A stretch of DNA of 64,000 nt from Acanthosepion esculentum (taxonomy: Eukaryota; Mollusca; Cephalopoda; Sepiida; Sepiidae): contig OZ038487.1 of assembly GCA_964036315.1 (NCBI GenBank), forward strand, positions 55,889,909 through 55,953,908. Direction: 5' to 3'. Shown here in pieces: positions 30,905 to 40,474 of this stretch (the first letter of the stretch is position 1; the number at the start of each line of letters is the position of its first letter). The notes below the pieces were generated by a model, which saw only the letters and a list, made by a program, of their open reading frames with translations, ran no database searches and was not told the DNA's origin. A program made the position numbers and the translations under genes.

Positions 30905-31200
30905 ACCAAACATGTACTGCCATATAGGATTGTTGTTGTTATACAAAAGTTCCCTTTTAGATTCTAACGAAATGTTCCTGTTTCTGAATATTTTGTTTAG
31001 CTTCAAGAAAGTATCCTTTGCTATTCTCATGTGCTTTTACATTTTTATATCCCATTCTCTGCTGACTGTTACTACACTACCCAGATATTTAAATTTTTCT
31101 ACTTGCTTGATTCTGACATTTCCAATTCAAGACTCATGCCTTGGGCTGTTTCTTTTGTTGACAAACATAAATTCTGTATTCACTTTATCTTTGAAGAAAA
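30905..31200 (-). pseudogene. LINE-B relic
   Basis: Minus strand frames give TEFMFVNKRNSPRHES, GNVRIKQVEKFKYLGSVVT and MRIAKDTFLKLNKIFRNRN, then a decayed stretch. This is the region between the reverse transcriptase palm and the RRLEATEMW motif. No active-site residues. Confidence 0.75.
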
Positions 31201-31498
31201 AAAAAAGTAACTAAAATCACGATAGGGTTACCAATAGTACTATACACATTTTGCATAAACAAATAAACTTACATGACTTGTAAGGTGCATATATGTCAAG
31301 TAAAAAAAATATTTTTTTGATAACTTCTCAGTTTTTATGTTTCTACATTTCTGAATTATGTGTGTACAAGTCTCCATAGAGAGTTTATTTTATTGCCTTT
31401 TTAACTGCATTTTGTATGCAGATACATGAAAAAGCACTTGTCTGTATTTATGTATATGCCTATGCACAAGAGCATTCATGAAAAGTTAAATAGAATTG

Positions 31499-31537
<39 letters not shown>
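31499..31537. repeat. CA/TA microsatellite
   Basis: (CA)n followed by (TA)n, abutting the left arm of the perfect palindrome. Confidence 0.9.
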
Positions 31538-31538
<1 letters not shown>

Positions 31539-31681
31539 AATATAAAAGTGGACATGGAAGTCAGCACTTAGAGGCGACAGTCTGTTTCATGCTAGTGCAA
31601 TCGTCAGTCGCCTGACGATTGCACTAGCATGAAACAGACTGTCGCCTCTAAGTGCTGACTTCCATGTCCACTTTTATATTT
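31538..31681. repeat. Perfect 70-bp-arm palindrome
   Basis: 31538-31607 and 31612-31681 are exact reverse complements around a 4-bp spacer (TCGC). The outer part AAATATAAAAGTGGACAT is shared with the decayed copy at 2219. Each arm includes a hammerhead-like core. Perfect identity implies a recent origin or continued correction. A long hairpin such as this could be self-primed or snap-back DNA. Confidence 0.95.
31609..31646 (+). ncRNA. Hammerhead-like motif in palindrome arm
   Basis: Right arm, plus strand: CTGACGA (31612-31618, fits CUGANGA), TTGCACTAGCAT with a 3-bp TGC/GCA stem II, GAAA (31631-31634), then CAGACTG as a tiny stem III, TC and GC. Stem I pairs only two bases with the sequence just before the core. 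Because the palindrome is perfect, the minus strand of the left arm carries the same motif. Stem II is shorter than usual, so folding is uncertain. Confidence 0.5.
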
Positions 31682-31752
31682 ACACACGCTCTATCTCTGA
31701 TATTGAGCACTTTACCCCATAAATATAGCACACTTTAAGACTATATTTCTGC
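31682..31752. repeat. Palindrome-family flank
   Basis: CTCTATCTCTGATATTGAGC, ACTTTACCCCATAAATATAGC and CACTTTAAGACTATATTTC match 14788-14850 and 2310-2365, then stop at an AT tract (31754-31774). Confidence 0.75.
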
Positions 31753-31774
31753 ATATATATATATATATATATAT

Positions 31775-32086
31775 TTAAAAGTGTATAAATGTTCAGTTAA
31801 GTTTATTTATGTCTCTGTTACTATTTCTAGTCATATAATTGAATAAGCATGTCTACATGGACATATACACACACTTTGCAAAACAAAAAGTTTGGCTATT
31901 TTCAGAGGGCTACAACGATATTTAAATAAGGGGATAAAGTTTTAGACCAAATTTTATATATATATATATATATACACAAACTTTATAAATTCAATTTATG
32001 GCAAAAGTGATATTTGCCAAAAAGAATATCTGAATTAAGAGAGTGCTCAAAACAATTTTCAAAAACAAAAATGTAATTCAATTTAA
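31775..32086. other. Unassigned, with AT tract
   Basis: Includes an AT/AC tract at about 31957-31978. No other structure seen. Confidence 0.4.
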
Positions 32087-32114
32087 GATAAAATATTGGA
32101 AACCCTGACCTTTG

Positions 32115-32152
32115 TGCTACCATGGTTTCTACCAGAATGGTTTCATCAGGAG
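32115..32152 (-). ncRNA. Hammerhead-like motif, left arm
   Basis: Minus strand: CTGATGA (32149-32143), AACCATTCTGGTA with ACC/GGT as stem II, GAAA (32129-32126), CCATGG as a compact stem III, then TA and GCA. Core nucleotides are intact. Stem I is weak in this arm because the upstream three bases are CTC rather than TGC. Confidence 0.5.
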
Positions 32153-32156
32153 AATC

Positions 32157-32194
32157 TGCCTGATGAAACCGTTCAGGTAGAAGTTGTAGTAGCA
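32157..32194 (+). ncRNA. Hammerhead-like motif, right arm
   Basis: Plus strand: TGC, CTGATGA (32160-32166), AACCGTTCAGGTA (stem II ACC/GGT), GAAG in place of GAAA, a decayed stem III, TA and GCA. TGC pairs with GCA for a 3-bp stem I, the part that the left arm lacks. The two arms together suggest a once complete type I hammerhead. Confidence 0.5.
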
Positions 32195-32363
32195 CAAAGG
32201 TCAATGTTTCAATATTATACATATATATATATATATATTTTAAACATGTAGTATTGAATGTTAAAGACAACATAGTCTTGCATATTTTCTTTTGAATTTT
32301 CTCATATTCTCTAATGAGACTTTTTATTTGAAAATGATTTCGAAATATGTATTGTCCATACGA

Positions 32364-32405
32364 TGACCTAGCACTTTCGAACATCATTGTTCATCTTCAG
32401 GGTCA
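32364..32405 (-). ncRNA. Hammerhead ribozyme candidate at PLE1 3' end
   Basis: Minus strand in order: TGACC (stem I 5'), CTGAAGA (CUGANGA), TGAACAATGATGTTC (stem II GAAC/GTTC), GAAA, GTGC, TA (cleavage), GGTCA (stem I 3'). TGACC pairs perfectly with GGTCA over five bases and both core boxes are intact. Stem III is minimal, A-G with C-T closing a two-base loop, as known for type I hammerheads of Penelope-like elements and retrozymes. It lies about 230 bp past the PLE1 coding end on the same strand. Best hammerhead in the window. Confidence 0.75.
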
Positions 32406-32631
32406 ACATTTTTAGTCAAAACTTTTTTAAACAAACATTTGCCAATTATCTTGTAGCGTAATCATGTTGCTACTTTTTTACAAACTAAATAAATGTTAAA
32501 ATCCTTTTAAATTCAAAAGACGCGATGATGTTATCAAGTGCAGGGCGAAGATTTTTATCATGTGACAGCATGAAAAAGATTTCCACTACACAAGCCAAAA
32601 GATCGAAGAATACGTTATAAAATTTAAATAT

Positions 32632-34858
32632 ATTATAAACATTGTAATATGTTACCAGAAATATTATAATCTATACGATTAATAAGAGGTCTTTTGCTTT
32701 TAATATGTAATGCCTCTAAGATTTTAAGGCATTTAATGTCTGTATGTTTATCTATAATTTTAGTATTTCTATAAGTATTTTACATATATCAGATTCCATA
32801 AGGGAAATGGTATGTGACTTAATATGTTGTTTAATGGAGCTAGAATTATTTAGATGCAGAGTTAATCTTCTGGAGAGCCGGGTGGTTGTAAATCCAATAT
32901 ATGTATGGGGATTAGAAGAACATTCTTCCATGGGACATTTAAACTCATACACAACATTGGTTCTATCAACAACCGCAGCAACTGGAGAATGATTATTACT
33001 CATTATCAGGTTAGAGGTTTTAAATTTACTATAATATATATTAAGTTTTAAGGCCTTGTTGGAATCAACAGGAAACACATTATGGTGTATTATAGACTTA
33101 AGGGCCTTTTCATCCATGCTGTATTGTCTATGCATTTGTCCTCTGTAAAAGAGGTTAATTGAGGATAATTTTCTGGGTGTATCTCTTGTTAGGTCTGAGA
33201 AGTATCTATCAGATTCATTATCAACTAGATAGTTAGGAAAACCGTTATTAATAAGGGTTTGCTTGATGTTAGTCAATTGCTTATGAAATATTTCATTGGT
33301 AGAAGAGATAAGTTTTGCTCTAGTAACTAGGTTAGAAATTATTGACCGTTTATATTTAATGGGGCATTCACTAAAATAGTTGAGGGTGCAATTGTTATCA
33401 CTTGTAGGTTTTTTGTATACAGAAGTGGTAAAAGTGTCATTACTAGTATCTATTAAAACATCCAGAAAAGGGATATTATTATCTTTAGTTAGTTCATGTG
33501 TAAAATTAAGTACTGAATTATTTTTAAAGGCTTGTTGCAAAAAGGTTAATTCATCAAAACTTTTAGCAAGTATAAGGATATCATCAACATAACGGAGGTA
33601 TATGCTAGGTGTTTCAATAATACCAAAAATTTTATCTTCAAGATGTGACATATAAAAATTGCTAAATGTTGGACCAAGGACAGATCCCATAGAAATGCCG
33701 TCCACCTGTAAATAAATATTATTAAGGTGGTCATAGAAAAGAACCTGTGTAGTGCAGATTAAAAGGATTTTTTTGAGTATATTCAGATTAATTTTTTTGA
33801 GTATATTCAGATTAATTTTAAGAGGTTGCATAAGAGGGTTGTTATAGATGTAATTAGTAATTATATCAATAGTTTCAATGATGGGGACGTTAGTAAATAG
33901 ACTTTCCACGTCAAGGGAAGCTAGTATTCCATTATTCAGTTTATGAGAACGTAAGGTTTTTATTAACTCATGAGTAGAGTTAATATTATATTTATTAGGT
34001 AGATATGGTGTTATTAATTTTTGTCAATTGGTAAATAGGAGTGGTTACTTGAGAAATAATGGGACGAAGAGGGTAGTTAGATTTATGAATTTTAACCGTA
34101 CCATATAGGTAGCCAGGCTGATAGTCTCCTATAATTTTAGGAAGTTTTAGGCTATCACATTGAGCATTATTAGCTGTTATAAGTTTGTTAATTTTTGTTT
34201 TTAGTTCATTAATAGGGTTCTTATTTAGTTTTTAAAATTTAGTATGGTCATTGAGGATATTTTGTAATTTGTTATAATAATCAATTTTGTCAATTACTAC
34301 AAACATGTTAGTTTTATCAGCTTTTCGTATAATTATGTCAGGATGGTTTTTTAATTGTTTTGCAGTGTTTTTTAGTTTATAGGTCATAAGAGATGAGGAA
34401 GTAAGTTGAAGGTTACATCTGTTCTTCAAAGCTTCAGCTTTTAACAAATATTGCAATTCAGAGGTGGTAGATACCTCATTATTAAGTTGTAGTTTTAAAA
34501 TGTCTTGATATAGTATTTCAATTTCTGTTTTTTTTTAAATCTTGTAAGATTTCATAATATGGCAATTAGGGCCTAAATTTAAAAGATCCTTCTGTGATTG
34601 GGTCAATTCACAACCAGAGAGGTTAATAAATTTGTCAATTCCATTGGGTAGTAGAATAGTTCCTTTGTATAAATTGTTAAGTTTCCTATTGATGGAAATC
34701 TTCTGAGGAGTTATATCCTTTTCAATAATTGGTTTAAGCCGTGATGTTATTTCCTGAAATTGTTCATGGCTGGTACGTTGTATAATATCATTTTGTATAC
34801 GATTAGAAGCAGTATTTAGGAAGTTAATATTATTTTTGGCAATATCAATTTGTCGTTT

Positions 34859-34862
<4 letters not shown>
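32632..34862 (-). pseudogene. Penelope-like element PLE1: RT plus GIY-YIG nuclease
   Basis: Retroelement protein, nearly complete. N-terminal part: KFINLSGCELTQSQ, LLNLGPNCHIM, IIIRKADKTNMFVVIDKIDY. RT: GTVKIHKSNYPLRPIIS (near 34110), SLDVESLFTNVP (motif A), GISMGSVLGPTFSNFYM (motif B), LRYVDDILIL (motif C, catalytic DD, 33574-33594), IPFLDVLI. C-terminal GIY-YIG endonuclease: NVVYEFKCP, TYIGFTTTRLSRRLTLH (32891-32908), then HTDIKCLKILEALHIKSKRP. Breaks: frameshift at about 34530, a stop near 34231, frameshifts near 34025 and 32757. A short in-frame direct repeat (INLNILKK twice) lies near 33780-33815. The longest intact frame is 385 residues. The left limit in the element's own sense is an AT tract at 34858. 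Few lesions imply a young copy. Confidence 0.93.

Positions 34863-34878
<16 letters not shown>
34858..34878. repeat. AT microsatellite at PLE1 upstream edge
   Basis: Short alternating tract where the recognisable PLE1 sequence begins. PLEs and LINE relics in this window repeatedly border AT tracts. Confidence 0.85.
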
Positions 34879-34891
<13 letters not shown>

Positions 34892-34974
34892 TACTAAAAT
34901 ATCAAATCACATTCACTGCAAGGAGAGACTCAAAATGCACAAAGCTATTTTCTTCTTACAATATTGTACATAAA

Positions 34975-35300
34975 GCCAATCCAGGTAGCAGTATACAGAG
35001 GAAGAGGTAAAAGGCACAGATTATGAGAATATGTGGGAAAATAATCATTAACTCCAGCTTTGAACAGCTTAAGATTAGGGTGATCAGAGGAATCTGTTTC
35101 CCAGATTAGTGGATCATGAGGTTCACCAATGGAATACAAAGGGAATGAGGGTGGTTCAGTATGATGTGTGTGGCGTTCCTGTGTCTCAGCTGTGGGGTTA
35201 ACTAAGGAATGTAGTTTGTCTGAACACCCTCCATGGAAATAGCAAGAGAATTTCGTCTGTGGGAAAGAGGTTTTAAGGTAGAAAACTTCATCACCCACAA
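34975..35300 (-). pseudogene. LINE-D relic
   Basis: The minus frame 35355-34945 includes SFPLYSIGEPHDPLIWETDS, SDHPNLKLFKAGVNDYFPT, a decayed LINE-D C-terminus with the 'WNELP' part replaced by a frameshifted sequence. Confidence 0.65.
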
Positions 35301-35383
35301 GTCCACAGAAATGGACTATTGAAACTGTAAAACGAAAACCGAGCAACCCCCTCACATATATGGCAGCAGGACTATTTCATTAA

Positions 35384-35855
35384 AAACAAAGAAAACAGTA
35401 CTGAACTCTTATGTAATAGTCCTTCTAATGGTGGTAAATATTGGACAATCTCCTCCCAGATGAAAAAGAGGCTTGAAGCAACAGAAATGTGGTTCTACAG
35501 AAGGATGTTGAGAATACCATGGACCGAACATCTGAGCAACGACAAAGTTTGAGAGAAAATGGAAATAAAAAGGACACTTATACTTAACATCAGAAAGAGA
35601 CAGCTGAAATTTCTAGGACACATAACGATGAAAGAGGGTTTGGAAAATTTGATACTCACAGTAACAGATTGAATGCAAAAGGAGCAGAAGTAAACAATGT
35701 ATAACTTACCTAGTGAGCTTGTGTAAATAAATGGCAAAACAGAGATTAGCAGAGATAACAAAAAGACAAAATTTATTAAGAGTTACAAAGGTCAGGAAAT
35801 TGGGGAGAGCCATGATCAGCAAAGTCCTGAGGATCCATGGCATATAGAAGAAGAA
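35384..35855 (+). pseudogene. LINE-B tail
   Basis: CTTGAAGCAACAGAAATGTGG, GGATGTTGAGAATACCATGG, AAAAGGACACTTATACTTAAC, CAGAAAGAGACAGCTGAAATT, GTTACAAAGGTCAGGAAATTG and GGGAGAGCCATGATCAGCAAA follow the full LINE-B tail order (RRLEATEMWFYRRMLRIPW to LWRAMISKV). Scattered frameshifts only; the best-preserved LINE-B tail here. Confidence 0.85.
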
Positions 35856-36309
35856 GAAAGAAGACAACTCCAATTTTTGGTTTAATCTGGGGCTTGTAAA
35901 AGTAGAGAATAGCAGGAAAAGTCAGGTACTTACTGGAGCAGTCCAGGGAACTGACCATTTTTCCAGCACCTGGATCATATGTATGCATTCCATGCAGTCT
36001 GTGATCAGCTTAAGACCCAGGAAGCACTCAAAGCAGAGGGCCTCACTGAGAGAATACCTATTCATTGTGATAGACAAAAATTTAGGGTCTGCTTGGGGGA
36101 TGATATTATTCGACAAAAGAAACCACCTAATATATTACATCATAAGAGAGGATATTTTTAATATGTGTATAAAACATTTAATATGCATATAAAATAACAT
36201 GGAAGAATATGTGATACATTCTTTTTCAGTGCAGTGAAACCTTGGAACAAAATATATCACTTATACAATACATATATGTTTTAGTATTTGTTTATATTTC
36301 TGAGATGAG

Positions 36310-36648
36310 GTATTATGTACACTATTTACATTATTCAGACACATAGAACAGTGGATTAAGGCATTGGTCAGATCCAGTGATAAGATCCCAAAAGTTGAGA
36401 GTTCAATACCTGGTTAAGGCAGTGGAGAACTTGGAGAGGTGAATTAACAGGAGATAACTGATAACTGACATCCATTAGACATGGCACATGGAACTAGAAC
36501 AGTCTATCCCAGTGAGTGAAATAAAGAGTTCAGTTCGACATTCCAACTACCTGAAGAAGGCTGGAGCATACAACAGCCAAAATGTTGTGATAAATATGGC
36601 AACAAAAAAAGGACAATAGTCCAAATAATGTAAATAGTGTACATATGT
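36310..36648. mobile_element. Inverted-repeat-bounded element with tRNA-like and hammerhead-like parts
   Basis: TATGTACACTATTTACATTATT at 36314-36335 recurs inverted at about 36624-36645, bounding about 335 bp. Inside, on the plus strand, are a tRNA-like segment (GGATTAAGGCATTGGTC ... GAGTTCAATACCTGG, 36350-36420) and a hammerhead-like core at 36551-36582. No protein frame. Whether the inverted ends are true termini or part of a PLE terminal repeat is open. Confidence 0.55.
36551..36582 (+). ncRNA. Hammerhead-like motif (G12 lost)
   Basis: CTGAAGA, then AGGCTGGAGCATACAACAGCC with a 5-bp GGCTG/CAGCC stem II, then AAAA where GAAA is expected. This is the change CpG decay would cause. ATGTTGTGATA follows. 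Stem I could not be defined. Confidence 0.5.
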
Positions 36649-36876
36649 TTTAATGGATTTCATTTCTAGCATTCCTCCAAAGAGTACAGGACATAGCCAA
36701 CAAAATCTTACCAACCATACTGACAACATCTAGTTCTTGATAATGACTGAGAGTTGAAAGTTCTTGGACAGAAACAGAAGGAAACATGAACTTTGGACTG
36801 TTCATCCAAATTTTTGATTCCGATATACAAAAATTTATTTTGAAATGAGACAAATAGAAATTTACCAAAACCGAGG

Positions 36877-36914
<38 letters not shown>

Positions 36915-36915
36915 A
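36877..36915. repeat. (GT)n(GA)n microsatellite
   Basis: Compound GT then GA tract just before the left pseudo-LTR of PLE2. Confidence 0.9.
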
Positions 36916-36929
36916 TGATAATATATATT

Positions 36930-37262
36930 TCTATATATCAAGAACAGTATTAGGGAAATTTTATGACAAATTGAAAAGGTTTTCTTGTGACATTTCAGGA
37001 TTTTCTCAGACTAATTTTGTTATGTTGGTAGGACTACACATGCATACAGCAGAAGGGTGCTGGGAATTTAAGAATTTTTTTTTTCAGCCGAATTTATTCA
37101 GAGTCTTTTTCTTTCCATCACTTTTGTAAGTATGTATGCCACACTGTGATATTATAAGATCTGCCAGGAATGGTGAAATGTTGTAAGATCTGGGGTGCAA
37201 ATTTACTGTAGATGACCTTGCAATATAGGCACTCTCTAGACATTTACATTGTAGTGAATTAT
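36930..37262 (-). repeat. PLE2 pseudo-LTR, 3' copy
   Basis: Plus-strand blocks TATATCAAGAACAGT, TGCTGGGAATTTAAGAA, TTTCTTTCCATCACTTTTGT, GATCTGCCAGGAATGGTGAA, TTTCTAGACATTT-type and TAGTGAATTATTTTCTC recur in the same order at 38576-38960. They flank the PLE2 coding remnant as direct repeats, the layout known for PLE pseudo-LTRs. A remnant of the hammerhead (AGTCTGAGAAAATCCTGAAAT, minus strand, 37012-36985) lies inside. Confidence 0.8.
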
Positions 37263-38500
37263 TTTCTCCTCTGATTATAGGAGCATTTTTTTATGTCAAA
37301 GTTGTGGTCAGTCACATTACAGTGTGTAACCAATGCATTTGATGTAGTAATTTGTAAAATGTCTCTTTTGCGTTCATCTTGAGGTTTCCCCTCTGTATTT
37401 TTGTGACAATTATTACAGGCAATAGGGTAAACTACTCCTTCAGGTTTTAACTTATTGTTTTGTTTAGTATTGACAAAGTTTTTTTATTGTTTTGGATGTA
37501 ATAGTAATGACTTATGTAAAAATTCTTTTGATTATAGAAGTGACAGAATTAGTAGCCAGGATAATATATTTTTTTGTTTCATTGGGTTTCTCAAGAGGGA
37601 CCGTTTTTTGGTTTTGGAGTATTTTGTGGGCCTTTTGTTTCAAATTGAATATAAAATAATCAGGGCACTGGAGAAGTTTGAAATTATTTTCAATGTATTT
37701 CTCTTCTTCATGTAAATAATCTGAGCTGCATATTCTTAAAGCTTTTAGGTAGAATCCAATGATTATGCTGGATTTTATTTTGTTGTTATGATGGGAATAG
37801 AAATTTATGAGGTCATTTTTGTTGGTTGATTCCTGGTGGACACTGAATTTTAAACTGTTGTTAATGCAGTGGAGTTTGATTTCTAGGAAGGGTATAAATT
37901 CTATTGTGTGTTTTGACTTTGTTATATTGAACTCTGAGGTCAGGTTAATCACTATCACAAGTATATATAAGTAGAGCATCATCAGTATAACATAAATACG
38001 TTGTTTGAGTAAAATGTTTTGGAAAGGACTGGATTCAAGAAATTCTAAGAAGATATATACCGTCACACCACCGAGAGGTGATCTCATTGATAATCCAAAT
38101 TTTTGTTTGTAACAATCATTATTGAATGTGAAGTAGTATTGATTGGTGATGAGATGGCAGATTTTTATTATTTTGGCTGATGGTAGAGAGAGCTTTATCA
38201 TTGATTGTGGCAGATGCTTTTTCAGAAGATTTAAGCATTTTTTGACTTGGACATTGGTTTAGAAGGGTTTTATATCTACTCTGGCCATACATTTGTTGGT
38301 CATGTTCATTTCCCTTAGTTTTTTCAGGCTGCCTGAGCTCTTTTATGTGAGATGAACTGATTGTTCCAAGGAGAGGGGTTAGAATTGTTGTTATCACTTT
38401 CACCATTTTTTGGGCGGGGTGCTGTCTATTCCTGAGATAATGGGGTGAATTGGAGTACCAGTTTTGTGAGTTTTCAGGAGATCATAAAGTTTGATATATA
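37150..38500 (-). pseudogene. Penelope-like element PLE2, decayed
   Basis: Minus strand: LYDLLKTHKTGTPIHPIISG (near 38470-38430), frameshift, then ITTILTPLLGTISSSHIKEL, another frameshift, NDCYKQKFGLSMRSPLGGV (motif B), and near 37985 a YTDDALL catalytic motif readable only in a shifted frame. Then PFLEIKLH, STNKNDLINFYSHHNNKIKS, GFYLKALRICSSDYLHEEE. The GIY-YIG part survives as GVVYPIACNNCHKNTEG (near 37430) and ALVTHCNVTDHNFDIKKCS, but the YIG...R core between is missing. Several frameshifts; nonfunctional. Clearly diverged from PLE1. Confidence 0.88.
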
Positions 38501-38501
38501 T

Positions 38502-38580
38502 ATATATATAAAAAAATTATATATTGTTTTCCCATTATATATATATATATAATGGGAAAACAATATATAATTTTTATATA
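38502..38580. repeat. Palindrome at the PLE2 / pseudo-LTR junction
   Basis: AATTATATATTGTTTTCCCAT then AT-rich spacer then ATGGGAAAACAATATATAATT: arms of about 38 bp, essentially perfect, between the PLE2 coding start and the upstream pseudo-LTR. Confidence 0.85.
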
Positions 38581-38960
38581 TCAAGAACAGTTTTGAGAGA
38601 AATATGACGAATTAGAAAATGTTTTTATGACACGTTTCATCCATTAGGACTTCAGACTGGGTTTGTTTACGTTGATGTAAATATACACGTACACAAATGA
38701 GACATGCTGGGAGTTTTAAAATTTAGAAATAATTTTTTTTTTTTTTGCATGCAATCTAGCCAATTCATCTAGATTCTTTTTATTTCCATCATGTTTGTTA
38801 TTAAATATCTCATATCATGATAACAGAAGATCAGCCAAGAAGGGTGAAATGTTCTGAGAACATGGACACAAATTTACCGTGGATGAACTATCGATTAAAA
38901 ACTTTCTAGACATTTTTCGTCTTAGTGAATTATTTTCTCTTAATTAGAGTCAAGATGACT
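38576..38960 (-). repeat. PLE2 pseudo-LTR, 5' copy
   Basis: Direct-repeat partner of 36930-37262, upstream of PLE2 on the coding strand. It diverges noticeably from its partner, suggesting an old insertion or two tandem PLE copies. Confidence 0.8.
38627..38658 (-). ncRNA. Hammerhead remnant in PLE2 pseudo-LTR
   Basis: Minus strand: CTGAAGTCCTAATGGATGAAAC then GTGTC. GTCC/GGAT resembles stem II, GAAA is intact, and ACGTGTC gives the same minimal stem III plus cleavage site as the PLE1 motif. The first core box has lost two bases (CTGA-A for CTGANGA). Decayed. Confidence 0.5.
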
Positions 38961-39700
38961 AAATGTCTTATTTGAAAACCTAAAAAAAAAGCAACTCAGT
39001 TTAGTGGGTTTTTTTTTTTTTTAGATATTAAACATTATATGGGATGGACAATTTTGCTGTTACAACCGGTATATATGAACAAAAATTGTTTTTCATTAAA
39101 AATAAAATAAAAAGAAAGCAGGGTCAACCAGGTTAATTCTGGAAGATTATGTTTTCAATTAGGCGCTGTAATCATAATGCTCAATATCAAGAGATAACAG
39201 TAGTAAAAAAAATTGTTCACTTGTTGCCTATTTTAAGAAATAACAGAAATTCAGGAGACTTGATGATAAATCACCATGTTTCATAAGTAGAGACATATAT
39301 ATATATATACACACACACACACACGTGTATGTATGTATGATAGTAAAGAATACATTTTCTACAAAAAAGCCATTCAAAAACCTTCTACAACCCTAATCAT
39401 GGCAAACAACTAGCTCAAAACTATTATATTCCATCAATATTATAAAACACGTACAAAAAAGAAAACTCTCAAAAATGTCTAACTTCACTTTATTTCTCAT
39501 TGAGAAAGGATACGGGCATGTACCAAAATTCTTATTTTTAACATCTTATCCCATCATACTTTCATTTGAACTAATAAATATTAGTATATTTATTATCCTT
39601 ATTATTGCTGCTTTTTTTAGCTCTCAAATTTCTTTCATCGGCTTTATATATATATATTCATGATATATTGATCTATAAAATCTGACCACTACTCCATGAT
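38961..39700. other. Unassigned, with short microsatellites
   Basis: Includes an AT/AC tract at 39296-39325. Frame 39475-39663 lacks a recognised domain. Confidence 0.4.
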
Positions 39701-39706
39701 GCAGCA

Positions 39707-39707
<1 letters not shown>

Positions 39708-39740
<33 letters not shown>
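39708..39740. repeat. TA microsatellite
   Basis: Alternating tract. Confidence 0.95.
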
Positions 39741-39743
<3 letters not shown>

Positions 39744-39835
39744 AGAGATAAAGAAATTTTTTTTCCTTTTATGTATCAATTTCTACAGGTTTAATTTTAT
39801 GCATATATTATATACAAGCTATAAACAATCTTGCA

Positions 39836-39838
<3 letters not shown>

Positions 39839-39878
<40 letters not shown>

Positions 39879-39892
39879 ATGTATGTATGTAT
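39839..39892. repeat. AT microsatellite with GTAT end
   Basis: (AT)n passing into GTGTGTATGTATGTATG. Confidence 0.95.
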
Positions 39893-40298
39893 GCCTGATG
39901 AATAAAAAAAATATATATTTTATATTCACAAATGGGAAGTAGGAATGGAAAGAAATAATAAAAACGACAATATTATCCTCTGTATTTTTTGAATTGTTTA
40001 CCAAAAGCTTCGACTTGTTTCAATCATTAAATGAGAAGTTTTTTGTTTTTGTAAGCATTCAAATAAGATTATACACTGTAAAGATGATTTATGGTCAAGA
40101 GAGAAAAAGATATTCAAGTCCAATTTCTCTTCTGCAATTATCTACATTATTGTGTTCCATCTGCCATTCACTTGAAACATTTTAGAAAAACAAAAGTTAA
40201 ATAGGAAAAAAAAAAGAATGAAGTCATCACATAGACAATGGAAGTCATAAAATATGAAAAATTTGAATAAAAGTTTTGCAAAATGGTCACTCATACAC

Positions 40299-40300
<2 letters not shown>
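39893..40300. other. Unassigned sequence
   Basis: No structure recognised. Confidence 0.4.
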
Positions 40301-40336
<36 letters not shown>

Positions 40337-40345
40337 TACACACAC
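40301..40345. repeat. TA/CA microsatellite
   Basis: (TA)n with a short ACACAC end; a related AT tract follows at 40443-40465 immediately before the mariner relic. Confidence 0.9.
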
Positions 40346-40474
40346 GTGGTGTATTCATACATATCTATTTATATGTGTGTCAATGATATTTTATCTGTTC
40401 ACTGTAATCTTTGTAAGGAATAAACCTCTTTCTTTCACCATATATTATATATATATATATATATGGTGCAATGG

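Larger units (their letters stand above)
32087..32220. repeat. Imperfect ~62-bp-arm foldback near the PLE 3' end
   Basis: Left arm (to 32150) and right arm (from 32160) share TTTGTGCTAC, ACC.GAACGGTTTCATCAGG and CATTGACCTTTGTGC in opposite orientation. The arms differ at several positions, unlike 31538. Each arm reads as a hammerhead-like motif on its own strand. It lies about 150-300 bp beyond the ribozyme-like motif at the 3' end of PLE1. Confidence 0.85.
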
